64,000 nt of DNA from Fusobacterium perfoetens (GTDB lineage: Bacteria; Fusobacteriota; Fusobacteriia; Fusobacteriales; Fusobacteriaceae): NCBI RefSeq assembly GCF_021531595.1, contig NZ_JADYUD010000009.1, forward strand, positions 1 to 64,000, given 5' to 3'. The translations under genes and the position numbers were made by a program. Below the pieces are notes generated by a model, which was not told the origin of the DNA, searched no databases, and saw only the letters and a list, made by a program, of their open reading frames with translations. Below, piece after piece: positions 7,668-16,429 of this stretch; the first letter of the stretch is position 1; each line of letters starts with the position of its first letter.

Positions 7668-8948
7668 ATGATTGATAAAATTTTAAGTATATTAAATGAA
7701 GAAATAATACCTGCAGAAGGATGTACAGAACCTATAGCTATTGCTTATGCAGCAAGTAAACTTACAAGTGTATTAGAAAATGTTCCTGAAAAAATAGATA
7801 TTTATCTTTCAGGAAATATGATAAAAAATGTTAAGAGTGTTAAAATACCTAATTCTGAAGGAATGGTAGGGATTGAAGCCTCTGTTGCAATGGGAGCTAT
7901 CTTAGGAAACTGTGAAAGAGAATTAATGGTTATATCTCATGTTGACACAGCTCGTCTTCCAGAAGTAAGAGAATATGTAAATTCAGGAAAAATAAATGTA
8001 TATTTAAATAAAGGAGATGTAAAATTATACATAAGAATAGAAGGAACTTGTGGAAATGATACTGCAATGGTAGAAATTCAAAATTACCATACAAATATCA
8101 CAAAAATTATGAAAAATGGACAAGAAGTAAAAGGATGTTCTTGTGATGATAAATGTGGTGGAGATGTAATGACTGACAGAAGTTTCCTTTCTGTAAAATT
8201 AATTTATGAACTTGCAAAAACTATAGATCTTTCTCTTATAGAACCAATATTCCAAAAAGTTATAGACTATAATACAGCAATAGCAAAAGAAGGACTTACT
8301 AATGACTGGGGAATTGCTATAGGAAAAACAATAAAAGAAGGAATTGAAGAGGGAGTTTACGGAAACGATATCAGAAATAATATGGCAAGTTTTGCAAGTG
8401 CAGGAAGCGATGCAAGAATGAACGGATGTTCTTTGCCAGTTATGACAACAAGTGGAAGTGGAAACCAAGGAATGACAGCATCTTTAGGTGTTATTAAGTT
8501 CTGTGAAATGAAAGGAATTTCTCACGAAGAATTAATAAGAGGACTTTTCTTCTCTCACATGACTACAATTCATATTAAAAGTAATATAGGAAGACTTTCA
8601 GCATATTGTGGAGCAATTTGTGCAAGTGCAGGAGCAGCAGGAGCAATATCATTCTTAGATGGATTAAGCTTAGAACAAATTACATGGGCAATAGAAACAA
8701 CTTTAGGAACTCTTTCTGGAGTTATATGTGACGGAGCAAAAAGTTCATGTGCTACAAAAATAGCAAGTGGAATTACTTGTGCATTTGATTCTTACTTTGC
8801 AGCTAAGAAAAATAGAAGATTCTTATTTGGAGAAGGAATAGTAGGAAGAGATGTAGAATCTACTATTAAAAATGCAGGAATTTTAGGACAAGATGGAATG
8901 AAAGTTACAGACGAAGTAATTCTAGATATTATGATAAATAATAAATAG
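7668..8948 (+). CDS. cyuA: L-cysteine desulfidase / serine dehydratase-like protein (CyuA, UPF0597)
   Basis: A 426-residue protein of the L-cysteine desulfidase family (E. coli CyuA/YhaM), which uses an oxygen-labile [4Fe-4S] cluster to split L-cysteine to sulfide, ammonia and pyruvate. The N-terminal EGCTEPIAIAYAASK carries the conserved Cys at about 18. Further Cys are at CSCDDKC (about 154-160), GNQGMTASLGVIKFCEMK, YCGAICASAGAAGAISF and CDGAKSSCATK. Length and motif order match full-length members. Preceded by AGGAGG. It is a single-gene unit with a strong terminator, consistent with H2S production by fusobacteria. Regulation through the upstream palindromes is inferred. Confidence 0.9.
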   Translation: MIDKILSILNEEIIPAEGCTEPIAIAYAASKLTSVLENVPEKIDIYLSGNMIKNVKSVKIPNSEGMVGIEASVAMGAILGNCERELMVISHVDTARLPEVREYVNSGKINVYLNKGDVKLYIRIEGTCGNDTAMVEIQNYHTNITKIMKNGQEVKGCSCDDKCGGDVMTDRSFLSVKLIYELAKTIDLSLIEPIFQKVIDYNTAIAKEGLTNDWGIAIGKTIKEGIEEGVYGNDIRNNMASFASAGSDARMNGCSLPVMTTSGSGNQGMTASLGVIKFCEMKGISHEELIRGLFFSHMTTIHIKSNIGRLSAYCGAICASAGAAGAISFLDGLSLEQITWAIETTLGTLSGVICDGAKSSCATKIASGITCAFDSYFAAKKNRRFLFGEGIVGRDVESTIKNAGILGQDGMKVTDEVILDIMINNK

Positions 8949-8992
8949 TTTTAGGCAAAAACCCAATTTTAGATAAATTTTAACTCATATGA

Positions 8993-9028
8993 AGAGAGCT
9001 GGTAGTAATTTGTACCAGCTCTCTTTTA
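8993..9028 (+). terminator. Terminator after the cysteine desulfidase gene
   Basis: A 12-bp perfect stem AGAGAGCTGGTA / TACCAGCTCTCT with an 8-nt loop and a T-run. It sits between convergent genes and may also slow minus-strand transcription. Confidence 0.9.
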
Positions 9029-10405
9029 TTATAAGATATCTATAAATTTCCACCATGGAATACATATATAAAGGACAATAAAGAATGTAAGAACAGTAAG
9101 AAGAATACCATATTTTATTATTACTTTATTGCCGTAAAGTCCTTCTCCAAATCCTACCATTACTGTAGCATGGTGAAAAGGAAGTATGTACTGAATGCTC
9201 ACTACTGTATAAACAAAAAGAGTGAGAACAGCAGAATGAGGAGGAAGTATTCCAAGTTGTGCTATTGTAGGAATTACAACTGATGAAGTAGTTACAGCAC
9301 TGCCAAGAAAAAAATTAAGAATAAGAGTAATTATTATAAGGAAAATTATTTTTTCATTAAAATTTCCTACTGGGACAAGAACAAGAAGTTTTTTTGTTAT
9401 AATATCTGCTGCCCCTGAATAATTTAAAACACCACCTACTGAAAATGCTCCTGTAAAAAATATAAGAAGTTTCCAATTAATATTTTTTATTGCATCAGGT
9501 TTTATAATTTTTAAAGTAAATCCAAGAATTACTCCTATAAGCATAATATATACAGATTTCATATGATGGAAACTTTGAGAAGCAAATCCGATAAATATTA
9601 TAAGACATATAAAAAACATTTTTTTCTGTTCAGCAGTTAATAAAACTTTTTTATTTTTTTTCTCAGAAATAATAAAATGAGAATTCTTTATTTCTTTTTT
9701 AAAAACAGCTATGAAGAGAATAAATGTCAGAATACAAGTAACACTTGCAGGCAAAGACATATATAAAGCCCATTGAGCCCAGTTTATTTGAGCTCCAGAA
9801 ATAGCTACAACTACATAGTTAAGAAGCATATCTCCACTCATAAAAAACATAGATGTAAATGTTGAAGCTGTGAATATACTGAAATAAAGTATTTCTTTAC
9901 TGTCTGCTGTAAGATTCTGGCTTTTAAAGAACTCTCTATAAAAAGCAGCAAGAAGAATTACCCTTGGAAAAGGCTGAGGTATGAAAAAAATTAGCAAAAA
10001 ACCTGCTATATAAGAGAAAAATATAAGCTTTATAGGAGTTTTTGCTATCTTTTCCATAATACTTTTTGAAATTACAGAAGCAGTTCCTGTATCTGTAACA
10101 CCTTTAGTGATTAAATAGGATAGAATTATAAGATAAAAATTTTCTGTTGCAGGAAATTGAAACAGAATTTTATAAGGCGCAAGAGAAAGAGAAGTAGCTC
10201 CAGCTAAAAAAAGAACTGAAATTATAGCATTATCCATAGCAGAAGCTCCCCATAAAATAAGTGCTTCAATAGAAAGAAAGATAGCAGCATTAAGTTTAAA
10301 TTCATATGGAGATACTATAAATATCAACATACCAACAGCAAGAGAAAGAAAAGTAATTTTAGGTTTAAAAATAATTTTTTTTAATATAATTTCATTAAAA
10401 CTCAT
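9029..10405 (-). CDS. SLC13/DASS family anion permease
   Basis: A 458-residue polytopic transporter, about 11-12 membrane segments, of the divalent anion:sodium symporter/citrate-succinate-like group. FPRVILLAAFYREFF and GSAVTTSSVVIPTIAQLG (about 368-385) resemble conserved DASS membrane motifs, the second with the Ser/Thr-rich substrate loop. Likely substrates are C4-dicarboxylates, citrate or related anions; the sequence does not decide. AGGAGGG precedes the start. It is transcribed alone toward the cysteine desulfidase terminator. Confidence 0.82.
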   Translation of the reverse strand: MSFNEIILKKIIFKPKITFLSLAVGMLIFIVSPYEFKLNAAIFLSIEALILWGASAMDNAIISVLFLAGATSLSLAPYKILFQFPATENFYLIILSYLITKGVTDTGTASVISKSIMEKIAKTPIKLIFFSYIAGFLLIFFIPQPFPRVILLAAFYREFFKSQNLTADSKEILYFSIFTASTFTSMFFMSGDMLLNYVVVAISGAQINWAQWALYMSLPASVTCILTFILFIAVFKKEIKNSHFIISEKKNKKVLLTAEQKKMFFICLIIFIGFASQSFHHMKSVYIMLIGVILGFTLKIIKPDAIKNINWKLLIFFTGAFSVGGVLNYSGAADIITKKLLVLVPVGNFNEKIIFLIIITLILNFFLGSAVTTSSVVIPTIAQLGILPPHSAVLTLFVYTVVSIQYILPFHHATVMVGFGEGLYGNKVIIKYGILLTVLTFFIVLYICIPWWKFIDIL

Positions 10406-10548
10406 AATATCCCTCCTATTCTTTTATTACTGATAAAGTGTCTGATTTCCTTTTAAAAAATAAAAATAAAAAATTATACCTTTTTTGTATTTTTAATCGT
10501 CTAAAGAATATCTAAAAAATAAATATCAATATCAAGGAGGGATAAAAA

Positions 10549-10914
10549 ATGAAAAAAATAGCAGCAGCTTTATTTTTTCTTATGACAGCAGCAGCTTTTG
10601 CAGAGCATTACGATAGGGAAGAACATATGATTGAGAGCAAACTTTATCAAAATTTCCCTGTTCTTGAGGCTGGAAAAAATATAAATGTTGAAGAAATAGA
10701 AGTTGATATAGAAAGAGATGGAGGAGTTGAAGTTGATATTGAACTTGCAAGAGGTTCTAATGTTGATACAAAAAACTATAAACTTTATGCAGATAAAATA
10801 GCAGATTCTTTAAATGAAATTTTAAAAGAAATGAAAGATCAAAACTTTACTCTAAGAAAAATAGAAATTGATACTTCAGGAATACACGACGACAAAGAAG
10901 TATTTAGATATTAG
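10549..10914 (+). CDS. Small secreted protein of unknown function
   Basis: 121 residues with a clear signal peptide (MKKIAAALFFLMTAAAFA, predicted cleavage AFA|EH near residue 19). The roughly 102-residue mature part is acidic, with two strand-like repeats EEIEVDIERDG and VEVDIELARG, then a helix KLYADKIADSLNEILKEM. No Cys, so not a lipoprotein. I do not recognise a family. Single gene with AAGGAGGG ribosome site and its own terminator; periplasmic or outer-membrane associated location is inferred. Confidence 0.75.
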   Translation: MKKIAAALFFLMTAAAFAEHYDREEHMIESKLYQNFPVLEAGKNINVEEIEVDIERDGGVEVDIELARGSNVDTKNYKLYADKIADSLNEILKEMKDQNFTLRKIEIDTSGIHDDKEVFRY

Positions 10915-10926
10915 ATTTATAAACAA

Positions 10927-10971
10927 AAAGGTCTTAAGATATGCCCAAGCAGCTTTCTTAAGACCTTTTAT
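10927..10971. terminator. Bidirectional terminator
   Basis: A 13-bp perfect stem AAAGGTCTTAAGA / TCTTAAGACCTTT with a 16-nt loop, between the secreted-protein gene and the convergent symporter gene. Confidence 0.88.
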
Positions 10972-11045
10972 TTAATTCTCCCCAGAATTACATTGATATT
11001 ATACTTTAGGGAGAAAGAAATGTCAAAAATTATTAAGTTTTGTAA

Positions 11046-12287
11046 CTATGCTTCCTGTTTTCCTTTTAAAATCCAATCTTTTCCTTCTACAAGTCTTGCT
11101 ACAAGCATAGAGGCAATAGTATCACCACTGGCATTAATCATTGTTGCAGGAGGATCTACAAGGTATCCTATTGTAGCTATTATAGGAAATGCTTCAGGAG
11201 GGAATCCATATATAGAAACTATGAACATTTCTCCTATAAGTCCTCCTCCAGGAACTCCTGACATAACAACTCCTCCTACTAAAGCAATAAGAACAGCACT
11301 TACATAAGTTCCTATTCCAGTAAATGGAATATCAAAGATTCCAAAAAGGAAAGAGATTTTTAAAATAGTACTAAAACATGTTCCATCCATATGTGCAGTA
11401 GCTCCTATAGGAAGAACAATTTCTCTGATGTCCTTAGGAACACCTATATTTTCACATGCTTCCAAATTTACAGGAAGTGTTGCAATAGAACTTTGAGTAG
11501 CTACTGCTGTAATTGCAGGGGAAATGACATATTTTAATGCTTTAAGTCCTTCTGTCCCAGCTGAGATATAAGCATAAGCAGGGAAAGCAATAAACAAGTA
11601 AGCAAGGCATAGGGGATAATATATAAGCATTGCTCTTGCATAAGAACCTAAAAGTTCTTGTCCATATTGCCCAACTAATGCTCCAAAGTAAGCTCCAAGA
11701 CCAATTGGTGCATAATACATTAAAAGATTAATCATTTTTAAAAATACAGCAGCAAGAACTTCAAGTCCATTTGCTATAACTTTCCCTTTTTCTCCTACCA
11801 TATTTACACAAAACCCAAATACGATAGAAAAAATTATAAGAGGAAGCATGTTACTTCTTGAAATAAGCTGCGGAAAATCTGTAACAGTAAGTGCAGCTAC
11901 TATTTGATCTCCAGTCTGAAACGGTTTTAATGCTTCAGCAGGAGGAAGATTAAGATTTATTCCCTGTGCAGGAGGATAAACCAAAACAATGAATATGATA
12001 ATAATTGATGCTATAAAACCTGTTGAAAAGAAAACAAGAAGAAGACTTTTTAAGATATTTCCAAGTCTTTTCATATTACTCATGCTTGCAACAGAACTAC
12101 TTATTGTTACAAAAACAAGAGGAACAACGATTGTAAACATAGCATTTATAAACAGATCTCCAAAAGGTTTAAGTATAGAGGCTTTTTCTTTTAAAATTCC
12201 TCCAAGAATACTTCCTAAGATAATTGAACCAAGAAGTATTATAGAAAAACGATAATTTTCCCAAAAAGTTTTTTTATTTTTTGTCAT
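11046..12287 (-). CDS. Dicarboxylate/amino acid:cation symporter (DAACS, GltP/SstT-like)
   Basis: A 413-residue sodium- or proton-coupled symporter of the glutamate transporter fold. The HP1-like AVATQSSIATLPVN (about 256-269), LPIGATAHMDGTC (about 288-300), the HP2 region GGVVMSGVPGGGLIGEM, and the TM8 motif MINASGDTIASMLVAR near the C-terminus are all present. The DPPATMINASGD variant suggests Ser/Thr or dicarboxylate substrates, but specificity is not certain. Cytoplasmic membrane; single gene. AGGAGG lies just upstream of the ATG. Confidence 0.92.
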   Translation of the reverse strand: MTKNKKTFWENYRFSIILLGSIILGSILGGILKEKASILKPFGDLFINAMFTIVVPLVFVTISSSVASMSNMKRLGNILKSLLLVFFSTGFIASIIIIFIVLVYPPAQGINLNLPPAEALKPFQTGDQIVAALTVTDFPQLISRSNMLPLIIFSIVFGFCVNMVGEKGKVIANGLEVLAAVFLKMINLLMYYAPIGLGAYFGALVGQYGQELLGSYARAMLIYYPLCLAYLFIAFPAYAYISAGTEGLKALKYVISPAITAVATQSSIATLPVNLEACENIGVPKDIREIVLPIGATAHMDGTCFSTILKISFLFGIFDIPFTGIGTYVSAVLIALVGGVVMSGVPGGGLIGEMFIVSIYGFPPEAFPIIATIGYLVDPPATMINASGDTIASMLVARLVEGKDWILKGKQEA

Positions 12288-12547
12288 AAATATTTCCTCC
12301 CCGATTTATGTATTAAAGATACATTACAGTATCCTTTTATCTAAATCTTTTGTCATTATCAGTATTTTATAATTTATATAAAAATATATCCATACTTCAA
12401 TAAGTTAAATATTTTGTTCTTATATACAATTAAAAAACTATATATTTCAATGAAAAAAATATTTTTTTTGTTCATAAAATATGAATTTGTAATATTGTGA
12501 AAAAAATGTTATTCTAAATAATAGAGAAACTATTTAAGGGGTATTTT

Positions 12548-13381
12548 ATGGAAAAAAAACTTAGAATAACAATTCCTAATGAAATATATAAAATAATAGA
12601 AAGTGATTTGGAAGACTTTGGAATCACGAAAAATTTCTTGTGCAATTATATTTTTGAAAAATCAGATGGATTTAAGCAAGTGTATAACTATAAATATAAT
12701 GGCTCTAAAAAAATTATTCAGTTTAATTTAAATAAAAGAAATCTTGAAAACTATTATTCTTTTTTAGCTGAAAAAAATATAGAAGTAGAAGCTGAATATT
12801 TTAGAAATATATTTCTTTATTATGCACAGCAGTCAAAAAAAAGCAGGGAACTTTTTATTTTTAAGAATACTGCTGAAAAAATAATGTATGCAATAGAAAA
12901 TAGGAAAAAAATTATAGTTACTTTTGCAGATGAAATTAAAAAAATTATATCTCCTTATTATATGGGATCTTCTGAACTGGAGCTTAAAAATTATATCTTT
13001 TCATATGATGAAGATGAAAGTAAATTTAAAAATTTTACACTTAGAAACATAAAATCAGTTTATGTTACTGAGAAAAAGACTTATGATAAAGAAATGGAGT
13101 TTGTCAATAAAGTTATAGAAAATTTTGATCCATTTCTTTCTTATAATAAAAATGTAACAGTAAGATTTACAGATGAAGGGCTTAGAATTTTAAAAGTGAT
13201 AAAAACATATAGACCTAAACTTTTAGAACAAAAAGGAAATATTTGTAAATTCCAATGTTCAGAGCTTCAGGGAAAAAGATATTTTTCATGTTTTTGGAAT
13301 GAAGCTGAAATATTAGAGCCTGAAGAACTTCGTAGATGGTTTAAAGAAAAAGGGGAAAAAACTTCTAATCTTTATAAATGA
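12548..13381 (+). CDS. WYL domain-containing transcriptional regulator
   Basis: 277 residues. The N-terminal 40 residues, KLRITIPNEIYKIIE..., look like a ribbon-helix-helix DNA-binding element. The middle (about 115-180), with KIIVTFADEIKKIISPYYMG and FTLRNIKSVYVTEK, matches a WYL ligand-sensing domain. The end, AEILEPEELRRWFKEKGE, is the typical WYL C-terminal extension. WYL regulators sense nucleotides, nucleic acid or other ligands; none can be assigned here. It lies 153 bp upstream of the surface-glycan locus, separated by a possible promoter, so a regulatory link is only suggested by position. Confidence 0.75.
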   Translation: MEKKLRITIPNEIYKIIESDLEDFGITKNFLCNYIFEKSDGFKQVYNYKYNGSKKIIQFNLNKRNLENYYSFLAEKNIEVEAEYFRNIFLYYAQQSKKSRELFIFKNTAEKIMYAIENRKKIIVTFADEIKKIISPYYMGSSELELKNYIFSYDEDESKFKNFTLRNIKSVYVTEKKTYDKEMEFVNKVIENFDPFLSYNKNVTVRFTDEGLRILKVIKTYRPKLLEQKGNICKFQCSELQGKRYFSCFWNEAEILEPEELRRWFKEKGEKTSNLYK

Positions 13382-13410
13382 AATATTTGATAAATAAAAA
13401 ATATAAATAT

Positions 13411-13438
13411 AGATTAAAAAAAATTAATCTGATATAAT
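13411..13438 (+). promoter_or_regulatory. Inverted repeat and -10 element before the glycan locus
   Basis: AGATTAA-N6-TTAATCT (13411-13430) is followed directly by TATAAT (13433-13438). The palindrome covers the usual spacer and -35 area, so it could be an operator or the terminator stem of the WYL gene; the lack of a T-run favours an operator. Confidence 0.4.
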
Positions 13439-13534
13439 TATTTATAGATAAATAAAAATAAAGTTAAATATATTTTTTTATATGTTTATATTTATATAAT
13501 AATATGTCTATTTGGATAAATTTGGAGGAATTTT

Positions 13535-14614
13535 ATGATATATATATTAATAATTATTGCAGTGGCAGTTATTATTTTTACCGGAAAGGGAATTCCAGTT
13601 TTTCTTTACCATCAAGTAAATTCTCTTTCAAATGTAACACCTGAACTTTTTGAAGAACATTTAAAAATTCTTAAAGAAAAAAATATGAAGACTATTACAG
13701 TTTCTGAATATGGAAAAAAAGAGACACCTAAAAACAGTGTTCTTATAACTTTTGATGATGGATATTATGATAACTACAAAATTGTTTTTCCACTTTTAAA
13801 AAAATATAACATGAAAGCAACAATTTTTCTGAATACTTTATATATAGGCGAAAAAAGATGGGGAGAAACAAAAATAGAAAAAAATGGAATTGCAAATTAT
13901 AATGCAATAAAAAAATATAATGCTCTTAATGATGGGACAACAGAGCAGTATATGACTTGGTCAGAAATAAAAGAAATGTATGAAAGTGGACTTGTTGACT
14001 TTCAGTCTCATTCTCATAAACATATGGCTGAATTTAAAACTTTGGAATTTCAAGGTGTGTTTCAAGAAGATAGTATGGATTGTACAGATATTTTTCTTTA
14101 TGGAGATATTGAAGAAGGATTTCCAAAATTTCCTAAGCGTGGAGAATATTCAGGCCCTGGAATAGTAATAAATAAAGAATTTTTTAAAAAGTTTAGAGAT
14201 TTTTATATTTCAGATTTAAAAGGAAAAGATGAAAAGGAAATTTTATCTTTAGGTCAAAAATATATAAATGAACATATAGAACCATATGTTATGATTGAAA
14301 CAGAAGAAGATGCAGAAAATCGTATCAAAAAGGAATTTTTAATTAATAAATCTATAATAGAGGAAAAATTAAATAATAAAGTTGAGTATTTCTGCTGGCC
14401 ATGGGGACACAGAAATAAAAAGACAATTGAGCTTTTAAAAACTCTTGGAGTAAAAGGATTTATTACTACTAAGAAAGGAACAAATTCATATTCACCAAAT
14501 TGGGATATGATAAGAAGAATAGAACTTAGAAAATTTACACCTGAAAAATTTAAAATTAATCTTATGATAGGAAGAAATCTTTTACTTGGAAAAATATATG
14601 GTTGGGTATCATAA
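13535..14614 (+). CDS. Membrane-anchored polysaccharide deacetylase (NodB homology)
   Basis: 359 residues with an N-terminal uncleaved anchor (IYILIIIAVAVIIFTG). The NodB fold is shown by VFLYHQVN (residues 22-29), the catalytic/metal TFDDGYYDNY (about 71-80) and SHSHKHM (about 157-163, H-x3-H metal ligands); the C-terminal FCWPWGHRNKKTI matches the motif around the fourth conserved block. There is an insert of about 100 residues between the last blocks. It probably deacetylates a periplasmic or LPS-linked sugar. It is first in a run of five same-strand glycan genes. Confidence 0.88.
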   Translation: MIYILIIIAVAVIIFTGKGIPVFLYHQVNSLSNVTPELFEEHLKILKEKNMKTITVSEYGKKETPKNSVLITFDDGYYDNYKIVFPLLKKYNMKATIFLNTLYIGEKRWGETKIEKNGIANYNAIKKYNALNDGTTEQYMTWSEIKEMYESGLVDFQSHSHKHMAEFKTLEFQGVFQEDSMDCTDIFLYGDIEEGFPKFPKRGEYSGPGIVINKEFFKKFRDFYISDLKGKDEKEILSLGQKYINEHIEPYVMIETEEDAENRIKKEFLINKSIIEEKLNNKVEYFCWPWGHRNKKTIELLKTLGVKGFITTKKGTNSYSPNWDMIRRIELRKFTPEKFKINLMIGRNLLLGKIYGWVS

Positions 14615-14635
14615 AATTTTAAAGGGGATATGATT

Positions 14636-15418
14636 ATGGGATTATCAGTTGCAATGATAACACTTAACGAAGAAAAAATACTTGAGAGAACTCTTAATTC
14701 AGTAGCTGAATTTGCAGATGAAATAGTTATAGTGGATAGTGGTTCTACAGACAGAACAAAAGAAATAGCAGAAAAGTTTGGGGCAAAATTTATATATCAA
14801 AAGTGGCTTGGATATGGAATGCAGAGAAATAAAGCTATAGATAGTTCCTCAAACGAATGGATTTTAAACATAGATGCTGATGAAGAAATTTCTCCTGCTT
14901 TAAAAGAAAAAATAATAAGAATAAAAAATGGAGAAATTGAAGGTGAAGTATTTACAGTAAACTTTACTTCTGTGTGTTTTGGGAAAAAATTAAAACATGG
15001 AGGATGGAGTAATTCCTATCATATAAGACTTTTTAAAAAATCAGCAGGAAGATTTAATGATAACATGGTTCATGAAGAATTTAAGACTGATAAAAAAGTT
15101 TATACTTTAAAAGAAGATATACTTCATCATAGTTATCTTACAATTCAAGATTATTTTGTAAAATTTAACAGATATACAACTGAAGGAGCTCTTGATTATT
15201 ACAGAAAAGGTAAAAAACCTTCAGCACTTCAGATAATATTTAATCCAATATATAAATTTATTAAAATGTATATAATAAGATTAGGATTTTTAGATGGAAT
15301 AGAAGGACTTATGATAGCTTCAGCAAGTGCTATGTATTCCATGGTTAAGTATTTTAAATTAAGAGAAATATATAAAAATGGAGTATATTATGAAGATAAT
15401 AATATCAAGAACGGATAA
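14636..15418 (+). CDS. Family 2 glycosyltransferase (WaaE/KdtX-like)
   Basis: About 260 residues; GT-A fold. The N-terminus GLSVAMITLNEEKILERTL, VDSGSTDRTKEIA and the metal-binding ILNIDADEE (DxD) are diagnostic, and the size and C-terminal part resemble the LPS inner-core beta-1,4-glucosyltransferase WaaE. ATG at 14636 is preferred over 14630, because AAAGGGG (14621-14627) then has normal spacing. It overlaps the next gene by about 29 bp. It likely adds a hexose to the LPS core at the inner membrane. Confidence 0.85.
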   Translation: MGLSVAMITLNEEKILERTLNSVAEFADEIVIVDSGSTDRTKEIAEKFGAKFIYQKWLGYGMQRNKAIDSSSNEWILNIDADEEISPALKEKIIRIKNGEIEGEVFTVNFTSVCFGKKLKHGGWSNSYHIRLFKKSAGRFNDNMVHEEFKTDKKVYTLKEDILHHSYLTIQDYFVKFNRYTTEGALDYYRKGKKPSALQIIFNPIYKFIKMYIIRLGFLDGIEGLMIASASAMYSMVKYFKLREIYKNGVYYEDNNIKNG

Positions 15419-16418
15419 AATAGGGGATTTGATACTATCTATTCCTAGCTTTTTTATGGCGAAAAAAATGTATCCTGAGGCAGAAATAATTCTTCTAGTA
15501 AGAAATTATAATTATGAAATAGTAAAAAATCTTCCTTTTGTGGATAGAGTTTATAAAATAGATGATTTCAGACAGGAAGAACTTCTTGAAAAAATAAAAT
15601 ATTTTAATGCTGATATATTTGTGGCACTTTATAATGACAGTTATATAGCAAAACTTGCAAAAGCCAGTGGAGCAAAAAGAAGAATAGGGCCTATTTCAAA
15701 AATATCTTCTTTCTTTGCTTTTAATCAGGGAGTCTATCAGAAAAGATCAAAGTCTGTAAAAAATGAAGCTGACTATAATCTTGATCTTATAAAAAAAATA
15801 GATTCTGAGAGATTTGAAAAAGTTTTTGAGATAGAAACTAAAATTTATCTTGAAGATTCTCATAGAGAAGTAGCAGAGATATTTTTTAAAGAAAAAAATA
15901 TAGGAAATATTTCTCTTGTTGTAAATCCTTTTATGGGGGGATCTGCAAAAAATATTACAGATGATCAGTATGTTTCTCTTCTTCAAAAAATATATGACAG
16001 GATAAAAGGTATGGATATAATTATTACATGTCATATTTCAGAGGAAGAAAGAGGACAAAAAATAATAGAAAAAATAGGAAGAGAGAGAGTATATCTTTTT
16101 GCAAATGGTGGTTCTCTTTTAAATCTTGCTGCAATTATTGAAAAAGGAAAAGTTTATTTTGGAGGATCAACAGGTCCTACTCATATAGCAGGTTCTCTTC
16201 AAAAAGAAATAGTTGCTATATACCCAAATAAGAAAACACAAAGCCCTGTAAGATGGGGAGTTTATAATAATCCTAATGCAGAGTATGTAATTCCAGATAG
16301 ACCTGAGAGAAAAATGAAAGAAGATTATTCACATAAATATTTTGATTCTTATGACGAATCTGTTGAAGAAGAAATTTTAACTCTTTTAGAAGAAAAGCTT
16401 TTGAAAAATCAGAAGTAA
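15390..16418 (+). CDS. Family 9 glycosyltransferase (heptosyltransferase-like) 1
   Basis: About 342 residues, GT-B fold. Starts MKIIISRTDKIGDLILSIP, the classic GT9 N-terminus; the C-terminal half has the nucleotide-sugar segment FGGSTGPTHIAGSL. GGAG at 15380-15383 with a 6-nt spacer supports ATG 15390 rather than the longer 15378 frame. GT9 enzymes transfer ADP-heptose or related sugars to the growing LPS core. Unlike its two paralogues here it lacks the C-terminal Cys cluster, so it may use a different donor or acceptor. Confidence 0.88.
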   Translation: MKIIISRTDKIGDLILSIPSFFMAKKMYPEAEIILLVRNYNYEIVKNLPFVDRVYKIDDFRQEELLEKIKYFNADIFVALYNDSYIAKLAKASGAKRRIGPISKISSFFAFNQGVYQKRSKSVKNEADYNLDLIKKIDSERFEKVFEIETKIYLEDSHREVAEIFFKEKNIGNISLVVNPFMGGSAKNITDDQYVSLLQKIYDRIKGMDIIITCHISEEERGQKIIEKIGRERVYLFANGGSLLNLAAIIEKGKVYFGGSTGPTHIAGSLQKEIVAIYPNKKTQSPVRWGVYNNPNAEYVIPDRPERKMKEDYSHKYFDSYDESVEEEILTLLEEKLLKNQK

Positions 16419-16429
16419 GAGGTGAAAAA

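Noticed and set aside
10976-11013. Inverted repeat TTCTCCC / GGGAGAA with a long loop
   Set aside because: The 24-nt or longer loop and 7-bp arms are within chance expectation; the neighbouring 13-bp stem already explains termination.
10993-11307. Plus-strand frame overlapping the end of the symporter gene
   Set aside because: Nearly all of it is antisense to the DAACS transporter, and the peptide has no family features.
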